A stretch of DNA of 33,142 nucleotides, taken from NCBI GenBank assembly GCA_913056175.1, contig CAJXLM010000033.1, positions 1 through 33,142 on the forward strand, in the 5' to 3' direction. The stretch is from an uncultured Opitutia bacterium (GTDB lineage: Bacteria > Verrucomicrobiota > Verrucomicrobiia > Opitutales > Puniceicoccaceae). The notes beneath the pieces are model-generated. The model searched no databases. It saw only the letters and a program-made list of their open reading frames with translations, and had not been told where the DNA came from. Both the position numbers and the translations under genes were made by a program. Shown here piece after piece: positions 8,215 through 16,100 of the stretch (its first letter is position 1; every line of letters begins with the position of its first letter).

Positions 8215-8270
8215 CCAGCGTTGGTGGGAGCGGGGGTGTCGGGCGAGGTGGGGTGGCCGCGATCCGCGAG
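8215..8270. repeat. REP-like intergenic repeat, copy 2
   Basis: It begins CCAGCGTTGGTGGGAGCGGG as in copy 1, then continues GTGTCGGGCGAGGTGGGG and ends TGGCCGCGATCCGCGAG. This is the fuller version, also recognisable at 11153-11208 and, degenerate, at 9688-9745. Each lies on the 3' side of an FGE-fold PEP-CTERM gene. Confidence 0.65.
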
Positions 8271-8421
8271 AACATGACTCATAGCGTCGGTGGGGAGTTC
8301 TTCGCGCTCCGCGCTGTAACTGCTGCGATCTTTCCGCACAATCGCTCCTCGACCCATGGTCTCGCGCTGCCCCTCCCGCGGCTACGGTTGGACTATGGTG
8401 TGACGCGGAAAGGGCAGGCCG

Positions 8422-8443
8422 CCCCGCACTACCCAGAGCAGGG
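8422..8443 (-). terminator. Conserved 3' hairpin of paralog A
   Basis: CCCCGC and GCAGGG flank a 10-base loop, with one mismatch in the stem, 17-38 bases past the stop of the paralog at 8460-9443. The same element follows the other paralogs (9870-9891, 11351-11363, 15925-15946), so it is a conserved 3' structure. There is no T tract. It could be a terminator or an RNA 3'-end stabiliser. Confidence 0.4.
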
Positions 8444-8459
8444 ACGGAGCAACGGTGCG

Positions 8460-9443
8460 CTACCCCCTGCGACGCTTGCGGCGGAAGAAGATGGCGGTGG
8501 CTAAACCCATGACTCCCATGATGGCTCCGTACGAGGAAGGCTCGGGGATTGGGGCGAGGCTGGTGACGCGGAAGCCGGAGTTGGAGAGGCCGAAATTCGG
8601 ATCGCTAGCGTTGCGGTCCGAAGACAGCAGGCCGGCGTCGTTGGTGAAGAACGAGCCACCACGCTTAATAAGATCATAAGGGTAGAATCTTGTATCGGTC
8701 CACTCCGACACATTACCGGCCTGACCGAAGGTGCCATAGTGGCTGGCGGAATTCGGGTAAGCGCCAACGGCGGTAACCGCACCGACGGCGTCAGCGAAAT
8801 TTGCGTTGTTGGAACCGGTAACAGACCCGGGAGCTACGGCCGTCGGCTTATCATCGCTCTGCGTCGGGTAGTCGTAGAAGCCTCCGCTGCCATCGTAGTA
8901 CGCCGCCTTGTACCACTCATTCTCGCTGGCCACGGCAACGCCGTTTTCGCCCGAACTGAAATCCAGCTGGCGGTCGGCCGAGGTATTTGTCGGGTTGGTC
9001 GTTCCGTTCAGGTTGTACATCCCATCCTCGGTCGTCCCCGTTCGCTGTGCGCCCGTCGGCTGGCCGTTGGTCAGCCAATTCGCGAAACGCGCCGCATCCC
9101 AGAAGCTCACGTAGTTCACCGGCTTGTCCGCCATGTTTGCCTTCCTGCTGTAGCTGTAATCCCCGTCGGAACCACTCCGTGAGATGCCTCCGAAGTCACT
9201 GGTTCCCATTCTGCTATCGTAGAGCGAATGCGTGTCCGTCGCCGCCACCGCGTTCAGGAAGGCGGTGTACTGATTGTTCGTCACCTCATGGGTGCCAATG
9301 TGGTAGTCGTAAGCGACCCCGCCGTAGTTAGTCGTGTCATTAGCATTGCCAGCATCGCCTACAAAGACCGTGTCGATGGTTATCGCAGCAGAAGCTGTGG
9401 AAGCGGCGAGTAGGAGGGCGAGGACGGGTGGAGTAATTGTCAC
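8460..9443 (-). CDS. SUMF1/FGE-fold secreted protein with PEP-CTERM sorting tail (paralog A)
   Basis: A 327-residue exported protein. The signal peptide ends LLLAASTASA before AITIDTVFVGDAGN. The body is a formylglycine-generating-enzyme (SUMF1/EgtB/PvdO) fold: GTHEVTNNQYTAFLNAVA, KPVNYVSFWDAARFANWLT, ENEWYKAAYYDG, GNVSEWT and a late GFRVTS. The tail is a PEP-CTERM signal, IPEPSSYGA, then a hydrophobic helix, then FFRRKRRRG, which exosortase would process. The protein has no cysteine, so it lacks the Cys pair of true FGE; an enzymatic role is doubtful and an envelope or matrix role is possible. Start: GTG at 9443 aligns with the ATGs of paralogs C and D; a GTG at 9461 would add six residues. 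Tandem paralogs lie upstream. Confidence 0.88.
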   Translation of the reverse strand: MTITPPVLALLLAASTASAAITIDTVFVGDAGNANDTTNYGGVAYDYHIGTHEVTNNQYTAFLNAVAATDTHSLYDSRMGTSDFGGISRSGSDGDYSYSRKANMADKPVNYVSFWDAARFANWLTNGQPTGAQRTGTTEDGMYNLNGTTNPTNTSADRQLDFSSGENGVAVASENEWYKAAYYDGSGGFYDYPTQSDDKPTAVAPGSVTGSNNANFADAVGAVTAVGAYPNSASHYGTFGQAGNVSEWTDTRFYPYDLIKRGGSFFTNDAGLLSSDRNASDPNFGLSNSGFRVTSLAPIPEPSSYGAIMGVMGLATAIFFRRKRRRG

Positions 9444-9503
9444 GATCGGGACTGAACGCACAGAAGGTCAGCACGGCAATCCATAGGCAGTATTTTCGGA
9501 AAT

Positions 9504-9649
9504 TTTTTTGTAATCACCGATGCCTTTTTTTGAAGCTGACCGCTCCCCCATAGCTGCTGGCGGAACGAATGGCCTGCCCTACCCCCAACCCCTCGCCGCC
9601 CCTCTCCGGCGAATTCTCGGGCATCCTGCGGCTTTGCCATTCCTCGTGC
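9504..9649. repeat. Conserved upstream block of paralog A
   Basis: About 145 bases starting TTTTTTGTAATCACC, passing through CCATAGCTGCTGGCGGAACG and ending near GGGCATCCTGCGGCTTTGCC. The same block, in the same order, precedes paralog B (10965-11108) and in shorter form paralog C (12425-12523). It lies 60-200 bases upstream of the gene start and probably contains the promoter or marks the duplicated unit boundary. The rest of the 9444-9907 gap holds the REP-like copy at 9688. Confidence 0.65.
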
Positions 9650-9687
9650 TCACCTCACACAGAGCGGGTGCGTAGTCTCCCGGGCTC

Positions 9688-9745
9688 CTAGCGTTGGTGG
9701 CGGTGAGGGTGTCGCGCAAAGTGGAGAAGGCCGCGATTCGCGAGA
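9688..9745. repeat. REP-like intergenic repeat, degenerate copy 3
   Basis: TAGCGTTGGTGGCGGTGAGGG, then GTGTCGCGCAAAGTGGAG, then GGCCGCGATTCGCGAG. The order of sub-blocks matches the copies at 8215 and 11153 with several substitutions. It is followed by GAGTTCTTCGCGCTCCGCG, also present downstream of copy 2 near 8296, so the repeat is part of a larger duplicated unit. Confidence 0.55.
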
Positions 9746-9869
9746 TCAGGACTGATAAAGTGGAGAGGAGTTCTTCGCGCTCCGCGTGATCGCACCCAGA
9801 CCCCTGCTCTCGCGCTGCCCCTCCCGCGGCTACGGTTCGACTAAGGTATCAAGTCGAAAGTGCAAGCCG

Positions 9870-9891
9870 CCCCGCAGTACGCAGAGCGGGG
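9870..9891 (-). terminator. Conserved 3' hairpin of paralog B
   Basis: CCCCGC and GCGGGG flank the 10-base loop AGTACGCAGA: a perfect 6-bp stem 17-38 bases past the stop of paralog B. The identical sequence recurs at 15925-15946 behind the paralog E remnant. No T tract. Confidence 0.45.
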
Positions 9892-9907
9892 ACGGAGCAA
9901 TGGTGCG

Positions 9908-10900
9908 TTACCCCCTGCGACGCTTGCGGCGGAAGAAGATGGCGGTGGCTAAACCCACGATGCCAAAGATGGCTCCGTACGAGGAAGGCTCGGGAATGGG
10001 GGCGAGGCTAGTGACGCGGAAGCCGACTAAGTTGTTCTCGGTGGTCGGATCGAATTTGTTGCGGCTCGAGGACTGGAGGTCGCTGACGGCGCCGCTGAAA
10101 AAGCCGCCCCGCATCCCGCGGCTACTGGTGAACACAATTTCATCATTCCACTCCCTCACGTTGCCGCCTTGGTCGAAGGTGCCGTAGTGGCTGGCGGAAT
10201 CCGCGTACGCGCCGACATCGGTGACCGATTCGACGGCGTTATCGTAATTCGCGTTGTTGGATCCGGTGGCGTCCTCGGGACCTACGACCGTTGGTGCAGA
10301 GTCGTTCTGCGTCGGGTAGAGGTAATAGTCTCCGCTGCCGTCGTAATACGCCGCCTTGTACCACTCGTTTTCGCTCGCGATGGCCACGCCATTTTCACCA
10401 TTGCTGAAAACTAGCTGGCGGGAAACGTTGGTGTTCGTTGGGTCGGTGTCGCCCCCGAGATCGTACATCCCGTCCTCGGTCGTCCCCGATCCCTGCGCGC
10501 CCGTCGGCTGGCCGTTCGTCAGCCAGTTCGCGAAACGCGCCGCATCCCAGAAGGACACATAGTTCGCCGGCTTGTCGGCCATGTTCGTCCTCGTGCTGTA
10601 GCTGTAATTCCCGTCGGAGCCACTCCGTGAGATGCCTCCGAAGTCACTGGTTCCCATGTTGCTGTTGTAGAGGGAAAGCGTGTCCGTCGCCGCCACCGCG
10701 TTCAGGAAGGCGGTGTACTGGCTGTTCGTCACCTCATGCGTGCCGATGTGGTAGTCGTAGGCGACGGCACCAAATGTGCCCTGTGACTGGTCTTCGCCAG
10801 TATTGCCAGCATCGCCCACAAAGACCGTGTCGATGGTGATCGCAGCAGAAGCTGTGGAAGCGGCGAGTAGGAGGGCGATGACGGGTGGAGTAGTTGTGAT
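9908..10900 (-). pseudogene. SUMF1/FGE-fold PEP-CTERM paralog B, lacking a usable start codon
   Basis: The coding frame homologous to paralogs A and C is intact from the signal-peptide region to the PEP-CTERM tail (about 330 codons). At 10900-10898, where C and D have ATG and A has GTG, this copy has ATC. Upstream in the same frame is a TGA (codons GTG CGT TGA), where A reads GTG CGT TCA. The first standard start inside is the GTG at 10819, within VGDAGN, which would delete the whole signal peptide. So the gene is untranslatable as an exported protein, unless ATC is used or there is a sequencing error. The body has GTHEVTNSQYTAFLNAVA, NWLTNGQPTGAQGSGT, NEWYKAAYYDGSGDYYLYPT and IPEPSSYGAIFGIVGL, and has no cysteine. 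Probably a recent start-codon loss. Confidence 0.75.
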
Positions 10901-10964
10901 GATCGGGAGTCAACGCACGGGAGGTCGGCACGGCAATCCCTTTATCATATTTTCGGGAAACTCA

Positions 10965-11108
10965 TTTTGTAATCACCAATGCCTTTTTTGAAGCTGACCG
11001 CTCCCCCATAGCTGCTGGCGGAACGAATGGCCTGCGCTACCCCCCAACGCGTCGTCGCCCCTCCAAGACGAATCCTCGGGCATCCTGCGGCTTTGCCATT
11101 CCTCGTGC
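10965..11108. repeat. Conserved upstream block of paralog B
   Basis: The same block as at 9504-9649: TTTTGTAATCACC, CCATAGCTGCTGGCGGAACG, then GGGCATCCTGCGGCTTTGCC. It lies about 65-210 bases upstream of the ancestral start of paralog B. Its conservation beside a gene without a start codon suggests the whole unit was duplicated first and the start lost later. Confidence 0.65.
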
Positions 11109-11152
11109 CTACCTCCCACAGCGGAAGTGCGCAGTCTCCCGGGGCTCAAAGG

Positions 11153-11208
11153 AACGTTGGTGGTCGTAGGGGTGTCGGGCGAGGTGGGGGTGGCCGCGAT
11201 TCGCGGGA
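11153..11208. repeat. REP-like intergenic repeat, copy 4
   Basis: AACGTTGGTGGTCGTAGGGG, then TGTCGGGCGAGGTGGGG, then GTGGCCGCGATTCGCGGG. The second and third sub-blocks match copy 2 (8215-8270) closely. It is on the 3' side of paralog C, in the gap 10901-11379, which otherwise holds the upstream block of B and the hairpin of C. Confidence 0.6.
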
Positions 11209-11350
11209 ACAGGAGTCTTAGCGTCGGGGGCGGTCTTCGCAGTCCGCACTGTAGCTGCTGCGGACTTGCCGCGCGACCGCACACACATCCCGGCTCTCGC
11301 GTTTTCAGTTCGGCTATGGTATCAAGCCGAAAGTGCAGGCCGCCAGCGGC

Positions 11351-11363
11351 CCGCAGAGCGGGG
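11351..11363 (-). terminator. Shortened 3' hairpin of paralog C
   Basis: CCCGC and GCGGG flank a 3-base loop AGA, 17-29 bases past the stop of paralog C. The flanking GGACGGAGCAACGG is shared with the hairpins of A, B and E. Compared with those, the loop has lost several bases, which shows the hairpin is retained while the loop varies. Confidence 0.4.
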
Positions 11364-11379
11364 ACGGAGCAACGGCCGC

Positions 11380-12330
11380 CTACCCCCTGCGACGCTTGCG
11401 GCGGAAGAAGATGGCGGTGGCTAAACCCACGATCCCAAAGATGGCTCCGTAAGCGGAAGGTTCAGGAATGGGCGCGAGGCTGGAGACACGGAATCCGATG
11501 CTGCTGTTCCCGTCGGCCGGATAGAAGTCGTTGCGGAGCGAGGACTGCAGGGAGAAGACGTTGATGTTGAACGAGGCGCCCCGCCGCCCGCGGTTACTGG
11601 TGCTCACAATAGCATCATTCCACTCCCAGACGTTACCGCCCTGGTCGAAAGTGCCGTAGTAGCTGCCGGAATTTTGATACGCGCCGACAATGGTGACCGA
11701 TCCGACGGCGCTATTGTAATTCGCGTTGTTGGATTCGGTGGCGGACTCGGGAGCTACGGCCGTTGGTGCCGTGTTACTCTGCGTCGGGAAGAGGTAATAG
11801 TCTCCGCTGCCGTCGTAATACGCCGCCTTATACCACTCGTTTTCGCTGGCGATGGCCACGCCGCCCGCGTTCCACGCCGTGGTATCCCGCGTGATCGTGT
11901 TGTTGCTGATACCCGTGGGCGTCAGCACATAAACGCCGTTTTCGGTGTCCCCACTGGTCAGCCAGTTCGTGAAGCGCGCCGCATCCCAGAAGGAAACATA
12001 GTTCACCGGCTTGTCCGCCATGTTCGCCTTCGTGCTGTAGGTGAAGCTGCCACTCGTGACGCTTTGTGAGATGCCCCCACGGGCATTTGAACCCATGTTG
12101 GAATTGTAAAGCCCGTTCGGGTCGCTCGCCGCCGCCGCGTTCAGAAACGATGCATACTGTGCGTTCGTCACCTCATGGGTGCCGATGTGGTAATCGTAGG
12201 AGACCGCCCCGAAGCCGGTGGAATCGTTCGCATTGCCCGCATCGCCCACGAGGACCGTGTCGATGGTGATCGCGGCAGAGGCGGTGGAGGCGGCGAGGAG
12301 AAGGGCGATGGACAATGGGGTAGTTGCCAT
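11380..12330 (-). CDS. SUMF1/FGE-fold secreted protein with PEP-CTERM sorting tail (paralog C)
   Basis: A 316-residue exported protein. The ATG at 12330 is chosen because MATTPLSIALLLAASTASA is a complete signal peptide; the frame is open to 12468 but the extension has no conserved counterpart. The FGE-fold body has YDYHIGTHEVTNAQYASFLN, KPVNYVSFWDAARFTNWLT, NEWYKAAYYDGSGDYYLFPT, GTFDQGGNVWEWNDA and GFRVSS. The tail is IPEPSAYGA plus hydrophobic helix plus FFRRKRRRG. No cysteine is present. In the middle (TSGDTENGVYVLTPTGIS) it differs from A, B and D, which share NGQPTGAQ and TTEDGMYNL-type text, so the insert region evolves separately from the flanks. Same strand and spacing as A and B (stops 1448 and 1472 bases apart). 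Confidence 0.88.
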   Translation of the reverse strand: MATTPLSIALLLAASTASAAITIDTVLVGDAGNANDSTGFGAVSYDYHIGTHEVTNAQYASFLNAAAASDPNGLYNSNMGSNARGGISQSVTSGSFTYSTKANMADKPVNYVSFWDAARFTNWLTSGDTENGVYVLTPTGISNNTITRDTTAWNAGGVAIASENEWYKAAYYDGSGDYYLFPTQSNTAPTAVAPESATESNNANYNSAVGSVTIVGAYQNSGSYYGTFDQGGNVWEWNDAIVSTSNRGRRGASFNINVFSLQSSLRNDFYPADGNSSIGFRVSSLAPIPEPSAYGAIFGIVGLATAIFFRRKRRRG

Positions 12331-12424
12331 ATCTCTCAGTAAAGGTATGGGAGGTCGGCTTGGCAATTCCTCAATGATATTTTTGGTATGCGTTTTGAAA
12401 TCAATAATATTTTTGGTCTGATTC

Positions 12425-12523
12425 TGACAGCTACCGCATAGCCTCTGGCGGAGACTATGGCCTGCCATACCTCCTTACCCCTCGCCGCACCTCTCCGACG
12501 AATTCTCGGGCATCCTGCGGCTT
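12425..12523. repeat. Diverged upstream block of paralog C
   Basis: CTGACAGCTACCGCATAGCC, then TGGCGGAGACTATGGCCTGCC, then CGAATTCTCGGGCATCCTGC. It is a diverged copy of the blocks at 9504 and 10965. It ends about 50 bases before the stop codon of the chimeric gene D. Confidence 0.55.
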
Positions 12524-12574
12524 CTCGCCAAGGACTATCGCAGTCGCGACCCGGTGCCCTTCCTCGTCGGACCC

Positions 12575-15502
12575 TCAATCAAGTATGGCAAAACGAAAGA
12601 ATTCCTTGTCACCAGAAAGAGACAGAGGAATCTGGATGACGTCTGCAGGGTCACTGCTCCACTCAACGAGATCCTCGCTTCGCTGAAGCTGGAGCTCGAG
12701 TGTCACTCCTCCTTGATTGTTAGCACTAATCGTGATCGATCCGGGCCTAGCGTCAGTGATGCTCTGCAGGGTGTAGTAGCCTAAACCGTTGAGGGTCGAG
12801 GGATCTGGTGCATTCTCGAAGGAGTCGGTTAGACCATCTCCGTTGGAATCGACTACGAGATCTCCGCCAGAGATGAGTCCGCTGTAGTCGGTAGTGGGGT
12901 CAAATCCTGCATTCGCAACCACACCGTCAGTAAGCCCATCACCCGATGAATCCGCAACGTTCGGATCTGAACCGTAAGTGGCTTCTTCGTAGTTGTTCAA
13001 TCCATCCGAGTCCGAGTCCGCTTGGTCTTGGATAAATGTTGCCGAGATCGTCTTGTCTTGATCGAGGGTGATGGTGATCTGCTCTTCTGACCCTGCAACC
13101 GAGCCAGACCACGAATCGAACAGATAGCCAGCATCAGCAGTCGCAGTAACAGTCACTTTAGTTCCAATTGGGTAATTGGAACCACCAGATGGGCTAACAG
13201 TACCACCTATTCCTGATTGCGACAATAGTGAGAAAGTGCTCTCAGGATATTCATAGGGCCCCAAATCGATTGATTCTCCGACGACCCGATTCCGTTCAAG
13301 GATGTCATATGGTATGGCCTCGGATGTATCGGAGTCATCATCAAGATCAGTCGAGTCAGGAGGTAGGAACTGGGAATCGCCCTGCCCAATTGCTGGGCTC
13401 GTCGCCAGCAACTGGAGACCGTCATCGTTAGTACCATAGATATCGTCTGCCCCATCGAAATCATCGGGATCGAGAAATTGCGGATCAGCATCAATCACGA
13501 AGCCTTCGCCTATATCTGGGTCCCCACTACTCATCTCGATCGAAGACGCTCCGCCTTCGATTATGTTTTTTCCTCGATTCGTGTTTGGCGTGGCGAGGCT
13601 GTCTTCGTGGTTTTTGAAGCCATCCATGGTTCGGAAGAGGTAGTCAGGAGCATCAGAGTTCTGGTTGGCGAAGATGCTATTTGTCACTTCCCATGAACCG
13701 CCAATAGCGACTTCTAATGCGCTTGTAACGAACGTGCTACTCACAACCTTCCATGAACCGTTACTTGCTACTCCACCGCTCGCTCCGGAATTCCTAATAA
13801 AAACTCCGTTGGTCACCGTCCATGAACTCTGGGCAGCAACGCCACCATAGAAGGCGGAATTGCTGACAAAGAAGCTATTGATGACGGCCCATGCGCCATC
13901 AAAGGCCACCCCTCCGTCATGTGCGGAATTCTCAAAAAAAAGTGTATTCGTAGCATTCCAATCACTGAAGGCAGCTATACCTCCGTTCCCACCTGCAGTA
14001 TTATCCGAAAATATGCTATCTTTGACATTCCATGATCCTTGATACGCCACTCCACCATCGTCCGTTGCTGAGTTTCCCGAAAATACGCTGTTCTCGACGA
14101 ACCAAGATCCACCATACGCCACAGCGCCATCACCGGCAGCATTGTGATCAGAGATATTCGAATTTTTTAATTCAATAATCATCGAATCAGATTCGTAGTA
14201 AACTGCGGCAGCTCGTTGCTGGTTGATTTCATTTCCATTTGCGTTACCCCCAGTGATTGTGAGCCCATCGAAAATAATGGAGCCGCCTTCCTCAACTGTT
14301 GTGACGTGAACGGACCAGTACTCTCGTTGTGGATAAATTTTACCACTGAGCCTTGTGATATTATTTTCCCAGTCCCGCTGATCTCGCTCTATCTCAGTTC
14401 CGTCAAATCCACCATATACTTCGACTCCATTCTTGATCACAAATGACTCAGTACGGCTGCCTTCGCTGACATTCGCACCGTCATCTGGATAATAGGTTCC
14501 TTCTGCAATCCATAGCTCATCACCTCGCCCAGAATCGGTGTCTTCGAGTCCGTCTTGGAGGTATCGGTAAGCGGTCGCCCATGAGGTGCCATCGCCTCCG
14601 GGTGGAGCATCAGCGTCTACATAGATAGTTAAAGGAATATTGGGAATGGGCGCGAGGCTGGTGACGCGGAACCCGGAGACAAAGTCCTCGTCGGTCGGAT
14701 TGTCGAGGAGGCGATTCGAGGACTGCATGTTGATTTCGCCGCTGTTGAACGAGCCACCCCGCAGCCCGCGGCTACCGTAGATAATTTGATCATTCCACTC
14801 AAATAAGTTACCGCTTTGATCGAAGGTGCCGTAGTGGCTCGTGGAATTCTGGTATGAGCCGACATCGGTGGCCGTACTGACGGCATTCAAGTAATTCGCG
14901 TTGTTGGATCCGATGGTTCCGGGATTTACAGCTGACGGTGCATCGTCGCTCTGGGTCGCGTAGAGGTAATAGCCTCCGCTGCCGTTGTAATACGCCGCCT
15001 TGTACCACTCGTCTTCACTAGCCACCGCCACGCCGTTTTCGCCATCACTGAAATCTAGCTGGCGAGTGACCGAACCATTTACCGGGTCAGTGATGCCTCC
15101 GAGGTTGTACATCCCGTCCTCGGTCGTCCCCGGTCCCTGCGCGCCCGTCGGCTGGCCGTTTGTCAGCCAGTTGGCGAAGCGCGCCGCGTCCCAGAAAGAG
15201 ACATATCTTACCGGCTTGTCCGGCTCCGAAGTCGAGTAAGTACCACTGTCATTTGTTATCGACATGCTCGGATTGTAGAGCGAATGGGTGTCGTTCCTTG
15301 CCGCCACCGCGTTGAGGAAGGCTGTGTACTGACTGTTCGTCACCTCATAAGAGCCGATGTGGTAGCCGTAGACGATTCCACCGTAGCCAGTCGTATCGTC
15401 GTCGTTGCCCGCATCGCCAACAAAGACCGTGTCGATGGTAATCGCGGCGGATGCTGTGGAGGCGGCGAGGAGGAGGGTGATGACGGATGGGGCCGTGGCC
15501 AT
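12575..15502 (-). CDS. Chimeric secreted protein: FGE-fold domain fused to beta-helix, bacterial-repeat and Ca-type repeats (paralog D)
   Basis: A 975-residue exported protein. The ATG at 15502 begins signal peptide MATAPSVITLLLAASTASA. Residues to about 287 are the FGE-fold domain of paralogs A-C, ending FRVTSLAPIP. There, instead of EPSSYGA, the chain continues NIPLTIYVDADAPPGGDGTSW, the start of a right-handed beta-helix domain seen in adhesin-like proteins. Residues about 458-605 carry seven units of about 23 residues (GGVAYQGSWNVKDSIFSDN type). Next come a bacterial-repeat domain (GGTVSPSGG to SATF, about 760-830), a calcium-type repeat DSDSDGLNNYEEATYGSDP, and a Verrucomicrobia-type end with LQRSEDLVEWSSDP and FFRFAILD. 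The protein has no PEP-CTERM tail and no cysteine. Codons past the junction are visibly AT-richer than the neighbours. Probably a surface adhesin or matrix protein; anchoring unknown. Confidence 0.88.
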   Translation of the reverse strand: MATAPSVITLLLAASTASAAITIDTVFVGDAGNDDDTTGYGGIVYGYHIGSYEVTNSQYTAFLNAVAARNDTHSLYNPSMSITNDSGTYSTSEPDKPVRYVSFWDAARFANWLTNGQPTGAQGPGTTEDGMYNLGGITDPVNGSVTRQLDFSDGENGVAVASEDEWYKAAYYNGSGGYYLYATQSDDAPSAVNPGTIGSNNANYLNAVSTATDVGSYQNSTSHYGTFDQSGNLFEWNDQIIYGSRGLRGGSFNSGEINMQSSNRLLDNPTDEDFVSGFRVTSLAPIPNIPLTIYVDADAPPGGDGTSWATAYRYLQDGLEDTDSGRGDELWIAEGTYYPDDGANVSEGSRTESFVIKNGVEVYGGFDGTEIERDQRDWENNITRLSGKIYPQREYWSVHVTTVEEGGSIIFDGLTITGGNANGNEINQQRAAAVYYESDSMIIELKNSNISDHNAAGDGAVAYGGSWFVENSVFSGNSATDDGGVAYQGSWNVKDSIFSDNTAGGNGGIAAFSDWNATNTLFFENSAHDGGVAFDGAWAVINSFFVSNSAFYGGVAAQSSWTVTNGVFIRNSGASGGVASNGSWKVVSSTFVTSALEVAIGGSWEVTNSIFANQNSDAPDYLFRTMDGFKNHEDSLATPNTNRGKNIIEGGASSIEMSSGDPDIGEGFVIDADPQFLDPDDFDGADDIYGTNDDGLQLLATSPAIGQGDSQFLPPDSTDLDDDSDTSEAIPYDILERNRVVGESIDLGPYEYPESTFSLLSQSGIGGTVSPSGGSNYPIGTKVTVTATADAGYLFDSWSGSVAGSEEQITITLDQDKTISATFIQDQADSDSDGLNNYEEATYGSDPNVADSSGDGLTDGVVANAGFDPTTDYSGLISGGDLVVDSNGDGLTDSFENAPDPSTLNGLGYYTLQSITDARPGSITISANNQGGVTLELQLQRSEDLVEWSSDPADVIQIPLSLSGDKEFFRFAILD
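13650..14130 (-). repeat. Tandem beta-helix coil repeats inside gene D
   Basis: About seven coding repeats of roughly 69-72 bases. Each encodes G-G/A-V-A-x-x-x-S/A-W-x-V-x-x-S-x-F-x-x-N-S. Examples are GAVAYGGSWFVENSVFSGNS, GGVAFDGAWAVINSFFVSNS and GGVASNGSWKVVSSTF. The coils differ from each other, so they are protein-level repeats rather than a recent DNA expansion. Confidence 0.8.
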
Positions 15503-15962
15503 TTCTGAGATTAAGGGCACGAAAGGTCGGCATAGCAATTCAATTACGTGACCATTTGTTACTCTATTGTATCAAACTCCACCCTTATCCCGACGCTGAA
15601 CACTACCACTTGGGTTTATGGGCTGGGAAGGCGGGATGGAACCCACCCCGTAGGCCGCGTTGGGATCAAACCTCCGGAATCTGTTGCCGGGTACTGCCGT
15701 GTTTTGCGAATTCGTCACATGATTCCGGATTGCTTCCCGATTTTGATGCCACCCTCACCCCACGGATCGCGGTTCACGGAACAGATGCGTAGTGGGCAGT
15801 GGTGCTAGGCGTGGGAGAATCCCAGCTACCCGCCGCATCAAGCGCCATCAATCGTCCCCCAGTCTTATCCTAGGACCCCGGAACCTCGACGATCCCGTGA
15901 GGCTGAGGGTACAGGCCGCCGCCTCCCCGCAGTACGCAGAGCGGGGACGGAGCAACGGTCGC
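15503..15962. other. Intergenic region upstream of gene D
   Basis: About 460 bases. It contains no credible gene. The right part holds the conserved 3' hairpin (15925-15946) of the remnant paralog E. The left part, just upstream of gene D, is AT-richer (ATTGTATCAAAC) and could hold its promoter. The conserved upstream block of paralogs A-C is missing here. Confidence 0.45.
15925..15946 (-). terminator. Conserved 3' hairpin behind the paralog E remnant
   Basis: A perfect CCCCGC/GCGGGG stem with loop AGTACGCAGA, identical to that behind paralog B, followed by the shared GACGGAGCAACGG. It stands 17-38 bases past the stop at 15963, as in the complete units. Confidence 0.45.
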
Positions 15963-16100
15963 CTACTCCCTGCAACGCTTGCGGTGGAAGAAGGTGGCGG
16001 CGGCTAAGCCCACGATTCCGAAGATGGCTCCGTACGAGGAAGGCTCGGGAATGGGGGCGAGGGCAGTGATGCGGAAGGCGAGGAATTCGTCTCCGGTGCT
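15963..16100 (-). pseudogene. C-terminal remnant of a fifth FGE/PEP-CTERM paralog (E)
   Basis: The last 45 or so codons match the end of paralogs A-C: FLAFRITALAPIP, then EPSSYGAIFGIVGLAAATFF, then HRKRCRE. Upstream of about 16100 the similarity stops; the frame stays open to an ATG at 16226, but those residues (basic, Cys-containing) do not resemble any FGE domain or signal peptide. The conserved 3' hairpin is still present. This is the tail of a paralog whose body was deleted. The tail has begun to drift: Arg to His and an extra Cys in the basic end. Confidence 0.8.

Noticed and set aside
8460-12330. Active sulfatase-maturing (formylglycine-generating) enzymes
   Set aside because: The proteins are cysteine-free, exported with PEP-CTERM tails, and no sulfatase is nearby.
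13650-14130. CRISPR-like array
   Set aside because: The repeated units are coding beta-helix coils that differ at DNA level and have no constant repeat/unique spacer pattern.
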